A stretch of DNA of 64,000 nucleotides, from the NCBI GenBank assembly GCA_035610835.1, contig CM069442.1:32900452-32964451 (forward strand), read 5' to 3'. Position numbers and translations under genes: made by a program. Shown in pieces: positions 1 to 11,077 of the stretch. Below the pieces are notes generated by a model. That model was given only the letters and a program-made list of their open reading frames with translations, was not told where the DNA came from and did not search any database. The stretch is from Ophiura sarsii (lineage: Eukaryota > Echinodermata > Ophiuroidea > Amphilepidida > Ophiuridae). Every line of letters begins with the position of its first letter. Positions within the stretch are counted from its first letter, which is position 1.

Positions 1-443
1 ACTGGTGGTTCCACTAAATTCCTGGCCTTTTTTCAAGAAGGGCTTGTGGGAAGCCTGCCATTGGTTGGGCTTGTGAAATCCTGCCATTTCACGAAGAGGC
101 TAGTATTCCCTTTGACGAAGTTCCGCACGATCACTGTAGCACCGTCAATAAATTTCGAGAAAAAACTCTCTTCATAGCAGATCAATTTGATTTAATCTGT
201 TTCGTCACACAACGCAACATGCATTACGTTGTCGATCTTCTTTTTGAGCGCCACAACAGCTCGGACGCTTCGTGGGTACGGCACATTGCGTGGATGTTTT
301 GCAGCCTTTATCACAGATATGGAATCCATCTGATCTAGAGCATAAGATAACAAGGAAATTTAGAAAGGTAGCATAAATACTGAGAAGAAAGTCGCCTATA
401 TTCCGACACTTGCCTATTTCCGGACGCTTGCTAATTATTTCCA
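1..443 (-). pseudogene. OB-fold-like protein exon, copy 1 (nonsense codon)
   Basis: Read on the minus strand from an ATG at 329-327, the sequence is nearly identical to the open exon at 60533-61025. The encoded stretch (VALKKKIDNVMHVALCDETD, then KLICYEESFF and ATVIVRNF) has the alternating strands of a small OB-fold such as those of RPA-like single-strand-binding proteins. That is a fold-level guess, not a family match. This copy carries an in-frame TAA at 194-192 where the other copy has a Tyr codon, so it is probably dead. Small indels near 30-110 shift the frame relative to copy 2. Homology to copy 2 stops at about 443. The other end is cut by the window edge. Confidence 0.5.
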
Positions 444-1606
444 GATCAATCAGTTTTATTTATAACTCTTGAAACAACTCCATAAAAATATGTAATAAGG
501 GCCTTGGGCCTAGGCCTATAGCCTAAAACAAAGTGGATTTGGTGAAGTAATAGTTGAAATATAGCGGCGAGTACATTTTATGCGTATAGGTGATAATTTA
601 TAGCATATTATACATGGCCAGTGTACCAAAAAGATGACAACGCACTTTGAGTGAATAAAAGCTAAGCTTGTATTGGCAGACAACATGGCAGCTCTGTGTT
701 CGGCCGGTATTTACATGACAGTGTGTCTTCATCACCATGTATTGTTATAAAGTGCATCCATGTCGTCTTTGCGGCTCTTTAGATTTTGTCTGTACATGCT
801 ATGAGATATGACCTACACATTCAATGTACTCACCGTTAAAAATTTCGTCTATTTCATCAACAAATCTTCTTTTTTTAGCAACCACACGTGCGGACACGAT
901 ATTGTTCGCCATTCTCTCGTTTTCATAAGTATTTTTACATCAAATACATAACACCCTGTATCATATCAATGATGAGCTGATATGTTCATATTTATAATGA
1001 TACCTCATTTGTAGCAATCAGTTGTTTGAGAGCTTAGCTATACATGCTTGAGAATGTGGAGAGGTCTTATACAAAATATGCCAAATTCACAACTTAAATT
1101 TTGTGCTCAAAACAACAACTCGGTTGACTGTTCAATGAAGTGGTACATTGACTAATACAGTATAAAGTGATGCGGGGGGGGGGGGGGGGGGGGGGGGGGT
1201 ATCGTTGGAAAGAGGAACACATATTAGTTTTTCATTGATATGACACCCAACATGAAAATATAACAAAATATTTGAAAAATGGCATTAAAAAAACAACAAA
1301 ACTTTTTTTGAACAGTTTATTTAACATTACAAACTTTAAATCTGATGCTGTTGTATGTTTACAAAGTTCAAGGATAGAGTCTTATTAATATTAGGACTCT
1401 AGTATGGCAAGTGTCTCTGCTTTGCTACGAAGTCGTCAATCTCTATCTGAAGGCGGTCAAATATCCTGTGTGACACTGTAATAGCAGAAGTCTCAGTTGC
1501 AAAGTTGATTGGGGTCACCCTGTATACGTGTTAAACTATTTATAATTGAACTTTGATATGGACTTAACTTTAAAAAAACAAGTCTTTGATACGAAATAAC
1601 AAAACC
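444..1606. other. AT-rich stretch with a 26-G tract
   Basis: I see no supported coding exon here. A run of 26 G residues lies at 1174-1199. From about 1330 to 1520 there is a diverged direct copy of 2262-2470, sharing AATCTGATGCTGTTGTAT and a following AGAGTCTTA. These two copies bracket the MITE at 1609-2252. Confidence 0.5.
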
Positions 1607-1608
1607 TA

Positions 1609-2252
1609 CAGGATGTCCTAAAAGTTGCACCACCATTTAAATGCTTTATATCTCAGTATGTAAATAGCATTTTGACAACTTCAGCATGTTTAGATATAGC
1701 TAAGCAATGTTTTGGAATTATTTTGATACCATACTTGACCCAATCAATGACTCTTCAACTTTATTACCACATTTTACAAATGTTGCTACAAAACATTGAA
1801 CAGCGTATTTGAGGTCTTTCAGTACCGATTTTGGTTTGTGTGTAGACCCAACTAAATTTAATCTGTTGAATTATAGTGAAGTTTATTTACTCAATCGAAA
1901 AATGCTTAAAATGGGTGAATGATAGAATAAAATGACAGTGACAGTTACGAGGGATGCAAGTTTTGATGTTAATTGCTAATGCTGGTGTGTGCATTGAACC
2001 TGTTCTATTGTTGCATTGCATACCATGCACACAGCATTGTATTGAAAGGACCTATGTATGCTTTTGTGTGTTTTGCAACAACATTTTATAAACTGGGGTA
2101 ATTATGTGAAGTGGTCATCGATAAGGTTAAGTTAGTATCAAAGTGATAGTGAAAGATTGCTAAATCTAAACTTGCTAACGTTGCCGTCATGCAATGTACA
2201 TAGTTTGAAATATGAAGCATGTCAATGGTTCCACAACTTTTGGGACACCCTG
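1609..2252. mobile_element. Mariner-like MITE (TA target site)
   Basis: The left end CAGGATGTCCTAAAAGTTG and the right end CAACTTTTGGGACACCCTG are inverted copies with two mismatches, and both are flanked by TA. The CAGGGTGTCC-type terminus plus TA is typical of non-autonomous Tc1/mariner-like elements. No transposase frame is present. The element is about 644 bp. Confidence 0.7.
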
Positions 2253-2329
2253 TATTTGGCATCATAAATCTGATGCTGTTGTATATTGGCAAAGATCATG
2301 AATAGAGTCTTAGGACTCATGTATGGTAG

Positions 2330-2625
2330 GTAAGCGTCCCAACCTTGCCATCGTTATATGTTACATTAAGAATAACAGGCAGTTTTGCTATGAACTCGTC
2401 AATACCAATGTTTAGTTGGTCGAATATCCAGCGTGATACTGTTATAGCTGAACTGTCAGTGTGAGTTTGGAAATAGGGGAATCTCTTCTGAAGTAGACGC
2501 TAGTTCGACTCGTGCCTTTACTTTATGACGTGGCATTGAGGTGATCTGGTCGGCATTTTTGTTGCTTTTGCGTGAAATGGATGAGAGTTTGGCAGCTTGT
2601 GATTTAGAGTTGCGGCGAGGCATTT
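2330..2625 (-). pseudogene. Fragment of unrecognised coding sequence
   Basis: On the minus strand an ATG at about 2622 opens a basic peptide beginning MPRRNSKSQAAKLSSISRK, which ends in a stop after roughly 55 codons. In another frame further on, the segment reads AITVSRWIFDQLNIGIDEF. A diverged copy of that second segment (AITVSHRIFDRLQIEIDDF) lies at about 1420-1490. Conservation at the amino-acid level in both copies suggests former coding sequence, now frameshifted. I do not recognise the family. Confidence 0.3.
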
Positions 2626-2644
2626 TCGCTTTATTTAATCTAAG

Positions 2645-3426
2645 TAATTGTATATAATAAGACTGTTAGACTGTTTTTTGCTCTTATAGACTGTTTTTAC
2701 TGATATAGACTGTTATTTCTCTAATAGACTGTTTCTCTATATTATAGACTATTATATTATTACTATAATAGAATATTATAAGTGTTGATTCGTTAGTTAG
2801 TATTCAAGTAAGTCTTCCTGGGTTACAGAATGTATATCAAATTCCTAGTTACAGGAAGAATTCCTTCCTTTTATAAACTGTTTTTCCTATAATGGACTGT
2901 TTTTCCGATGGAATTAAACGCAAAACGATACTGAGGATAATTTGAAATTTAATAATATATCAAGGTATAACGAAGCTACTGTGAAGGTAACAGTCAATTA
3001 GCACAATAAATAACCTTTACAATATATATTTATATATTTATAATATAGTTGGCACTTTTATTCTCAAACGAATACTTTAATTGTTCAAAGATAAACGTGA
3101 CTCACGAAAGTCTATCCGTCACTATCTCTTTCTTATTATCTTTAATTAGTGAAGGAATGAACTGTTTTTCTTATTATGCCCCGCTTTCTTGGGGAATGCA
3201 CTGTTTTTCTTATTATATGCCCCCTCTCTTTGGGGAACACACTGTTTTTCTTATTATGCCCACTTCTTGGGGAATGCACTGTTTTTCTTCTTATGCCCCT
3301 CTCTTTGGGGAACGCACTGTTTTTCTTATATGCCCCTCTTTTTGGGGAACGCACTGTTTTTCTTATGCCCCTCTTTTCGGGGAACGCACTGTTTTTCTTA
3401 TATGCTCCTCTTTTTGGGGAACGCAC
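2645..3426. repeat. Minisatellite built on an ACTGTTTTTCTTAT motif
   Basis: From 2645 to about 2910 there are irregular TAGACTGTTTTT repeats. From about 3160 to 3426 they become a regular array of roughly seven units of 36-40 bp. Each unit carries ACTGTTTTTCTTAT, then ATGCCCC, a T-rich stretch and GGGGAACGC. Open frames of 90-205 codons across it on both strands are products of the repeat and not genes. The right edge abuts the Crypton-like coding fragment at 3427. Confidence 0.8.
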
Positions 3427-4051
3427 AGCCGCCTCATATCGTTCATTACCGCCTTTCGCACTTCAGCTCGTTTGTTTTGCTTCCTTTTATCTTTAAACCA
3501 CAACCGCTTCCCAATTTGTAATAGTACAGGATCCTTTCTGCAGAGTTTACTGGCAGGGTTTGATTCTTGGAATTTGCCCACAATCTCTGAGAGAAACTCC
3601 CTCGGGTTTTCCAAAACATCCTCTGTTGCAAGCAATGAAGCAGGAAGGGCTACTCCCCTTTACTGAGGCATCCGTCTTTGTTTGACACTGACGCATGTGT
3701 TGTTTTATGTATGTATGTGTAAAGAACCATGGCAAATGCTACATATTTCTAATGGATCATCATGATTTTCAGAAGATCTCTCCCTTGAGTAATTTGGGTT
3801 GGCCTTTTTGGCTTCATCCATGTTGACTCTGTAGATACCTAATAGGCCACCTTCTTCTCTCTTGGTAATGCTAAAGCATGTTTAACCCGATCAATATCAC
3901 AATGTTGTTCTTGAATATGGGCTGAGAGGCTGGATTTCATTGTGTTACAAAAAATACACAGCCTGTACGTCTTTTTGTATTTGGATTGTTCTGAAGTGCT
4001 TGAGTTACCTGTTGCAATTTTCACAGGTGCACATGGATCTGCATCTGCCAC
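3427..4051 (-). pseudogene. Crypton-like recombinase gene, N-terminal part
   Basis: The first exon has an acceptor at about 4054 (TTTTAATTCATTTTCAG) and encodes a zinc-finger-like segment LCIFCNTMKSSLSAHIQEQH. A following segment at about 3650-3427 encodes LENPREFLSEIVGKFQ and DPVLLQIGKRLWFKDK. A C-x2-C...H...H finger followed by a DPVLLxIG...KR...V...MR block is the N-terminal arrangement I recall from Crypton-like tyrosine recombinase genes of marine animals. The reading is cut off right after the MNDMRRL codons by the minisatellite, and no catalytic part follows. Family assignment is from memory and moderate. Confidence 0.4.
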
Positions 4052-4222
4052 CCTGAAAATGAATTAAAATAATGGTCAACATTAGCAAACTGCCTAACTA
4101 AATTGTTAACAAAAGTATCATTACACTTAATATCACCAACGTGTTGGAGATATCCTCAATAAACCTTCCTGAGAATGACCTCATCTCTCATCAAATTCAG
4201 CCACTGGCAACCCGCAGAGAAG

Positions 4223-7018
4223 TTAGGAGCCCTCACACTGTTCCACCGTATGTATTATGGAGAGGCCCCTGAACTTCTGCTCCAACTGCAACTTTCTGCT
4301 TCTTTTGCAGTCTCTGCATTTGCTGCTCCTCTTTGCGTAACTTTTTTGCCACAACTGCATCCTTTCTCTGTTGACGGAGCTTTCTTTTCTTTTCTTTTCT
4401 TTGTACAGCTGAGCATGTCTCCTGGCTCTTTTCACTGCCATGGCTATTTCCTGTTGTTGTTGGGTAGGGGATAGGTATCGTAGATACTCGCCAGTCTTGT
4501 TGTTGACATACAGAATTAAACCTGAGATGAAGTCGATGTTTGCTGTTGCCTTGGCCCTGAGAAGGAGATCGAGTCCAGAGAAGTCTCGTTCTGAAACATC
4601 GTTATTTCGCGCCACTGACACAGTCTGCTGATGGACTTCTTCTGATTGGTCAGTTGCCCATTTGCCATGAAGAAAGTCGAACAGTTGTCGCTCGCAGACA
4701 ATGAGAAAACTTGCACATAAAACCGGCAGCAGCTGATCCAGCAGTTCTTCCTGTTCCTGGGGAATATCTGTGTTAAGTGAATCCCACACTTCGTCAATTA
4801 TTGGAGTACAATCACGAAAAAGAACTGCTGATCCATCAACCAAGGGGGTTGGATCTTTGACAATATCTTAAAGAAATTCCCTGAGGCGCGTATACAGCGT
4901 TGGAAATAGCCGGTATCGCATCGCATTTCGCGATACATTCTTGCTATGTTGCTACTCAATTTGTCAAGTCTATCGCGAAAAATTGCGAAGCAAAAAAGTG
5001 ACCATATTCATCATTAAATTCACTATTCTTCCAGTCCGACATGACCCATTTAGCCGAAGGTCCAATTTGAATGTACCAATTTCCATGAATTCTGCAACAA
5101 TTCTGAAGTTTACTTTCCGTTCGTCCGCCTAAAAGTTTATTTCCATTCATCAACAACAGCGCAGTATTTGCGGTTATAGCAATAATTACGTTTTTGGTAC
5201 CACCAACAAACCAACCAACCACATGGAATGACGTAGCGTAACATGGTTAAAATAACACACTGGGAACCGTATGGAACAGAAAAGAAATACCATTATTATT
5301 AACCTCAGTTCGGGCATGCAAAAGTCTCTCGCGCACGTGTTGAGAAGTAAAGCGTATTATCACGTTGTTCAAAGCAGATTGCTAAAAGGTTAATGCTTGT
5401 TTACATCGATAAAGTAATTTCCCAAGTACGATCGAAGGAAAAACATTTATTTTTTAATGAGAAAATGCAGTGTATTTACATTTAATGAATTATAATAAAA
5501 TAATGAATGAAATTTGCTTCGAAAGTTGGCGTTCACTGTTCAGACCGGGCGTTCAGATTTTGATGATGGTCAAAATTCGGAAGCTTTGCAATTAATTTAC
5601 ATGGTGAAAAAATTTAAAAAAAATTGTAAATTTTTTTTTTCCCGACCGACCGACCCTCTTGTTTGTCAGCATGTTACATTTATTTTTGTTAGGCCTCAAC
5701 ACCATGATCAAAACATCCAGACTCCAACATGCACTGACACGTCATTTCGTTTTTGTTGTTGTAGTTTAAATCATATTACGTTACTCCCCCCGCAAAATAA
5801 TGTTGACACATGTTTTATTTTTTGGGGCACAACGTTTCCATTGATGGATCGCTGCACGTGCGAATACTTGGGGAGTATCAGAAATTACTGTCAGCGCTGG
5901 GCCTTGTTGTTGATGCGCGGCAAGTCACGGAGCAGGATCATGTTTTTCTTCGAGACACGTCGACTTTTAATAGGGGTGTTTTTTGTTGCTCTTATTGGCG
6001 ATGATAATCACACCAACGCCAATAATAAAAAAAAAAATTAATACTGTACGAATATTAGCATTTGATTGAGTCGGAATTTTGTAGTTTTTTATTAATATAT
6101 TGTCCATCATTATCATCATTGTTATTTTTGTTACTAGTTTAGTTTTGACAATTCATCACAATTGACATAACCAAAAACTGCTACACAAAATTTGGGAATT
6201 GCTACACAAAATTAATATTGTGTAGCACTTTTTGCTACACACAAAAAAAGTCTTACTTCCAACGCTGCGCGTATAGTACTTGCGTAGATCTAAAATATGA
6301 TCCTTCCTGCTTTAAATTGTAGCTAAGGGTGTTGTGATGTGTTTTTCTATTAAGCCCATGGATTGAATCTCGGCAAGCACAACTGGATTGTCAATATCTT
6401 CAAGAACTGCTCGGTGAATTCTATTGTCGCTGTTTATATCTTGAAGAAGATGAGAGAGTTGTGACCTGTGATGGTATACAGCTGAGGCTGCCTTGAACAC
6501 TATGTTAAATCGATTATGCTCGAAGAACGGAATGTGGTTGGTTTCACCTGGCTGTAGATGGGCGTTAAAATCTTCGGGAATTCCATGAGGTTCCTTCGCA
6601 CCCGAGCCAATTAATTCGCAGGCCGTGCGAACAAGTCGGAGACCTGATGGTTTTTGACAGTTCCATTTAGCAAATTTTTGGAGGGCCTCCATCCCAATAC
6701 GTCCCGTAACTTCTGCAACCTCATCCTCCCAAAGTGCCAAACCCACTTTCGTTCTTTCAAAAAGGCCAAGCAAAAAGTGTTTGCCACAGTCGTTAATCTT
6801 GGAGAGGGCCATTATAGCTTCTACTGACGAGTTGTCGTAACCAGGAAGAAGATTCTTTTTGAGCACATCCTCTCTCTTAATTTCCATCTGTTCCACCCAT
6901 GATCGTGTAGTTTGGCCACTATCTCCCATGGTATTCTTGACATTAAAGAGCATTTGATACTGTAGAGATCCCTCTTCATCCTGGACATCAAGGAGGGAAG
7001 TCATCTCATTAAAAATTC
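4223..7018 (-). pseudogene. Family X gene copy 1, split by an insertion
   Basis: There are two coding blocks on the minus strand. Block 1 (about 7018-6312) has LQYQMLFNVKNTMGDSG near its start and HNRFNIVFKAASAVYHHRSQ, with GLIEKHITTPL close to its end. Block 2 (about 4866-4223) begins VKDPTPLVDGSAVLFRDCTP, continues with NDVSERDFSGLDLLLRAKA and FISGLILYVNNKTGEYLR, and ends in a Lys/Arg-rich helix. The second copy at 58.1-58.5 kb has the equivalents of both blocks almost contiguous, so the 1.4 kb between them here is an insertion (4886-6276). I remember these motifs from multi-copy uncharacterised proteins of marine invertebrates, but know no function. They are probably transposon-associated. 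Confidence 0.5.
4886..6276. mobile_element. Inserted element with CGCGTATA...GCGTTGGAA ends
   Basis: GCGCGTATACAGCGTTGGAA at about 4887 is repeated inverted as TTCCAACGCTGCGCGTATAG at 6257-6276. The segment separates the two family X coding blocks. An open stretch on the plus strand at 5810-6004 is not recognised. I cannot fix a target duplication, so the boundaries are approximate. Confidence 0.4.
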
Positions 7019-7316
7019 CAACAGAGGACAGACCTCAGTTGCCTGTACATACTAATTGGGCTGTGTAATCACTCGATTGCTAATCTTAAAACACTCACCA
7101 CCTTATCATACACATCCAACAGAGGACAGTCCTCAGTTGGCTGTACATACTAATTGGGCTGTGTAATCACCCGATTGCTAATCTTAAAACACTCACCACC
7201 TTATCATACACATCCAACAGAGGACAGTCCTCAGTTGACTGTACATACTATTGGGTTGTGTAATCGCACGATTGCTAATTGTAAAACACTCAACACCCGA
7301 TCATACACATCCATCT
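7018..7316. repeat. Three tandem 97-98 bp repeats
   Basis: CCAACAGAGGACAG recurs at 7018, 7115 and 7213. Each unit includes CTGTACATACTA, GCTGTGTAATC and CTAATCTTAAAACACTCA. On the minus strand each unit is partly open (TEDCPLLDVYDK). The copy nearest 7018 runs into the family X coding block, so the repeat may have arisen from an exon border. Confidence 0.75.
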
Positions 7317-7362
7317 TAGGATTCTAGAGCAGGAGAGAGTGATTGTGTCTGGCAATTCTTAC

Positions 7363-7506
7363 CATCTGTCAGCAACTCCATGTCTCCATCCACTTCAAGG
7401 TCAGCAGCATTTTCTTTATCATCTTCAGTAATGCCGTCATCATCAATTGCAAGTGGATCTTCGTCATGATCAACATCAGCTTCAAGTGGATCATCCAGTG
7501 GAACCT
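7363..7506 (-). CDS. Acidic linker exon of the Crypton-like gene
   Basis: The exon is bounded by an acceptor (ATTATCCTTTCAG) and a donor (GATG|GTAAGAATT). It encodes an Asp/Glu-rich stretch starting EVPLDDPLEADVDHDEDPL. Its phase (one base carried over from the exon before) fits the donor of the recombinase exon ending at 10154, joining KEDE to EVPLDD. Acidic tails after the recombinase domain are what I recall from Crypton-like genes. No following exon could be placed in phase, so the gene is probably incomplete. Confidence 0.45.
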
Positions 7507-7509
7507 CTG

Positions 7510-8556
7510 AAAGGATAATTGTATATCATCATCAGGAAAGGTGTGCATACAACGGTATTAATCAAGTTGGAAGACATTCCCAATTGACCCTTAAGTCACT
7601 GTTGATCAATGGTATTCAATCAGGATGTTGGCGAACATCCTGTTTGGTATTTTGGTAATGCAAATCTAAGTTTCTGATTGAATATCATATCCTGTTCAAT
7701 CACACACAAAAGTTGTCTTAATTTGTCACTTGAGTTCACATTTATTTCCGACAACTAAAGATTAGTATAAGATTTGATGGAAATTTAAACTTATCCAATT
7801 TGGCACTGCTTTGACTTTTGACACCAGATTAACAAACAATATACTTGCAGGCAAGGCTCAAGATAACAGTTTTTTTACCGGAAGCTACTTTTTTTTAAAA
7901 GTAGCGCCCGGATCATGGGATTTATTGAGAACCAGGAGCTACTTTCAGTCTACCGGGAGCTAACTTTTTATTAAATCGTATCGTCAAATCGAAATTCGAT
8001 GTCTTAGGCAAGCTAACGATCATCAACGGGCGCTGGTTTGGACAAAATATCAGCGCTCGGTTGTTTATTTTTCAGCATTACCGGGCGCTATGGCAGGAGG
8101 ACCGAGGGGTAAAAATCGCAGCGCCCGCTTATCTTGAGCCTTGCTTGCAGGTATCAGGGCTATTGGAAAATGTCCCTGCACAATTTGGGTTAATTGGCAC
8201 CCAAAAGAAATGCCTCAGAATGATCTTGACAGCATATAAGGGGGTAGGGTGAATAACTATTTTTGAAGCTTTCTCTAATCCGTGATCCAATAATATCCTG
8301 ATCTATGACCACCTGGGATGATCATAAGAAATGCAAATTTTGTTTCCTTGTTGATATTCATCAAAATCTGTTGTACTACCGTTTGTCTCTGCTTAGGTAC
8401 TGAAGTTTAACTGCACACCCACTATTGCTTTTGCAATCAAACTTGCGATTCAATTCCACAACTAGTTGAACAAGGTTCTTTGTCACTCCCTTAAGCAACC
8501 TTTAACAAGGATGAGAACTTTTTACAGTCTCCGTATTATGTATCAATAATGTTGAC
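7510..8556. other. No gene seen
   Basis: This is AT-rich sequence. A short segment at about 7865-8140 repeats the words CCGG(G)AGCTACTTTT and CGGGCGCT in both orientations, suggesting a degraded foldback element. I find no supported exon. Confidence 0.4.
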
Positions 8557-8558
8557 TA

Positions 8559-9568
8559 CAGGGTGTCTTCGAATGATCTATACTGAGATTAATAAAAATA
8601 TCAAAAATATCAAACCAGCAATGAATGCAAGTAATACTTGATATTTGAATGATATGTGTTGTACATAAAGTGAAAATTTCATAAAGCTTTACCCGTCGCA
8701 ATATTGCATGGTAGCCTATCTTTGAAAATTGACACTTGACAAAAATGCAATTTAGCGCAAATAGTCAATTCCTTAAAATATTACACAAGCAATGCAGGGT
8801 AATTCAGTTTAACCTTTTCTTCGGAGGAAAGCATCCAAAGGCACAATATTGGGCTCGAACCACCGTCTGAATTATAAAATAGTAGTAAAAAGAGTTCAAA
8901 CTTGCTTAAAGCAAGAAAAGAACATTCACAAAAGAGTAAAGCCACTCTAAAAAGAGTCAAATTACAAAGTTATCGACTCCAAAGAGAGTCAAATGACAAA
9001 ATCATTCTTTTGAACACATTAAATGAAAAACACTTTCTTTACAAAGGAGTATTTTAACTTTTGGTGTGGTAAAAATGTAAATTCATTATTTTGTAAGTCC
9101 AACTTTTTTTTCTATTTTCATAATGGATGTCACTCTTGTGGAGAAACATTCACTCTTTGTAAATTGTGTCTACTCTTTTAAGTATTACTTACTCTTTAAC
9201 CAGTGCGAATTTTGACCAATTTACACTTCAAAAATTTCCTTCACATGTAATTGCAGTAAATTAGTGCCTTTGTACATCGGTTTTAACCCAAAAATGTGCA
9301 CAAACCTCAGCCGCAAATAAACAATCAGAGCATGCCCTGGATTAGGCTGACTATCTCATAAAACAGTATGTTAAAAACTTTACTGACAATGTAAAACACC
9401 TCTCTCTAATTTTATATGGCCGCTTTTCTTGATTCAAAATTCTCCAGAAAGCTAACAATACAGCGCAACTGTAAATATAAAATTATTTTCCAAATGTGAT
9501 TATCTTTATGGCAATAACAAATCTTAAAATATTGCATTTTTGGGTATAGATCATTCGAAGACACCCTG
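8559..9568. mobile_element. Mariner-like MITE (TA target site)
   Basis: CAGGGTGTCTTCGAATGATC at 8559 is matched by an inverted copy ending at 9568, with about 25 bp of identity. Both ends are flanked by TA. There is no transposase. The interior is AT-rich and contains several AAAGAGTCAAA-like words (about 8890-9030). Confidence 0.75.
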
Positions 9569-10153
9569 TATTTTGGCAGAAAACAAAGAACAGTAACTGT
9601 TTTAACTCTTCGTAGGGCCTTGTATGTTTCATCTAAGGCCAAAAAAATAAATAGTTTGTCTCAGTTTCATTTGGCAAAAAAGCTTTTGGCTGTGCTTTTT
9701 TTAAATTAAAAAATAAATAAAATAAGCAATGCCCTATGCCCGGTCAGTATGTGAAACGGATCAATGGCAGGGAACAATGCATTGTCACTCGACCCGTCGA
9801 TTAAAGTTGCCCGTCGATTAAAGTTACAGCTATTTTTTCCAGCAAAACATTCTCTGCACACCTGTGCAACGCCCATTTTTTTTTCCTGAAAAAATAGGCT
9901 TCCGTGTAGAGCTACGTGCTAAATCTAATTCTAAAAGCAATGCGCACGAGAAGCTGAGACAAACTTTTTTTTTTGGCCTAATTTCTAATATCTATTTTTA
10001 TGCCAGTGCTGTCATAGAATAGTAATATTTGATTGCCATCCTTGACAGATTAATGCATTTTGTATTCAAAATCATTAGCTTTGGCAGAAATCTGAAATGT
10101 ACCATAAGAACATTGATAGTCATAATAAAACAGATTCAAATAAAAAATCTCAC

Positions 10154-10400
10154 CTTCATCTTCCTTTAACATTATGTCATCCAGTCCCTTTCCAGCTAGG
10201 TTAGCGAGAGTACCACTTTCCATGTGTAGAAGGACCTTCGATACCTTGGCAAGATGTAAGGTTTTTTCAGGGAGACGATAGAACTGTCTGTGAACCCGGA
10301 TGTCATGGCCGAGAAACCTGGCTAGAAGGTCCAGCTCGTTGTCTTTCAGGTTCATTATTGGGAAACAGTTCCTATATGCGATTTATACCATTCCGCTTTC
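10154..10400 (-). pseudogene. Crypton-like tyrosine recombinase, C-terminal exon
   Basis: Minus-strand codons give KSHIGTVSQ, then, after a one-base shift at about 10355, MNLKDNELDLLARFLGHD and HRQFYRLPEKTLHLAKVSK. LGH followed about ten residues later by a Tyr (here FYRL) is the hallmark of the C-terminal catalytic box of tyrosine recombinases. The HIGT-SQ block fits the preceding conserved segment of Crypton-like proteins. The exon ends at a good donor (GAAG|GTGAGATT). The frameshift between SQ and MNL, and the neighbouring tandem duplication, mark it as a relic. Confidence 0.5.
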
Positions 10401-10655
10401 TCAAAGTCGCTCTCCTTGCAGTTTGGTTCTCGACAAACGAATCCAAAGGACTGAAGACGCAGCTTTTTTGGGATTGTTTCTTTCCTCTTTCTCAAAGTCA
10501 ATCTCCTTGCAGTTTGGTTCTCGACAAACAAATCCAAAGGACTGCCAGTCCTGGCTCTTAGAAGACGCAGCTTTTTGGGGATTGTTTCTTTCCTCTTTCT
10601 CAAAGTCGCTCTCCTTGCAGTTTGGTTTTCGACAAACAAATCCGAAGGACTGACA
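10382..10655. repeat. Tandem duplication of about 107-126 bp (2.5 copies)
   Basis: TTTCTCAAAGTC...CTCCTTGCAGTTTGG and CGACAAACAAATCC recur at about 10395, 10492 and 10599. On the minus strand one copy reads SFGFVCREPNCKESDFEKA, continuous with the recombinase exon, so the array looks like an internally duplicated piece of that exon. Confidence 0.65.
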
Positions 10656-11077
10656 GAGGTGTGGTGTCTGTTATATATATAAAAAAATGATACAGAAAAT
10701 TGTTTTAAAACCATTGTTTGGCTAACAAGACATTCAACAATATGGCAGAGACCTTTCAAGTATGGTTGGGTATTTATTAGTATTTAGAAAAAAAATTGCA
10801 CAACAAATTCTATTTTTTTAAAGTGTTGAAAATGTTCACACATTTGAGTGTGGAAATTTTCAAAAAATTGCATAACCCCAATACATCATTACAGCTCCAT
10901 TACATCATTACAGCTCCATTACATCAATGCATTTAATTTTGCAATTGTTGTGAGCAATACCTTGTCTACAGGTTGATCATCTTCTAAACCCAACAAACTC
11001 TCTTAATGAATAAGAAGGTCCTGCTTAGAACTTTCGGATTAACAATGGAAGAAATGTAGATTGTAGCGACCAGGTGA

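Noticed and set aside
3049..3666. 205-codon plus-strand frame and overlapping frames
   Set aside because: Composed almost wholly of the 38-bp minisatellite. The opposite strand carries the Crypton-like coding fragment.
5514..6041. 175-codon plus-strand frame
   Set aside because: Lies inside the element that splits family X, contains poly-T and low-complexity codons and has no recognisable motif.
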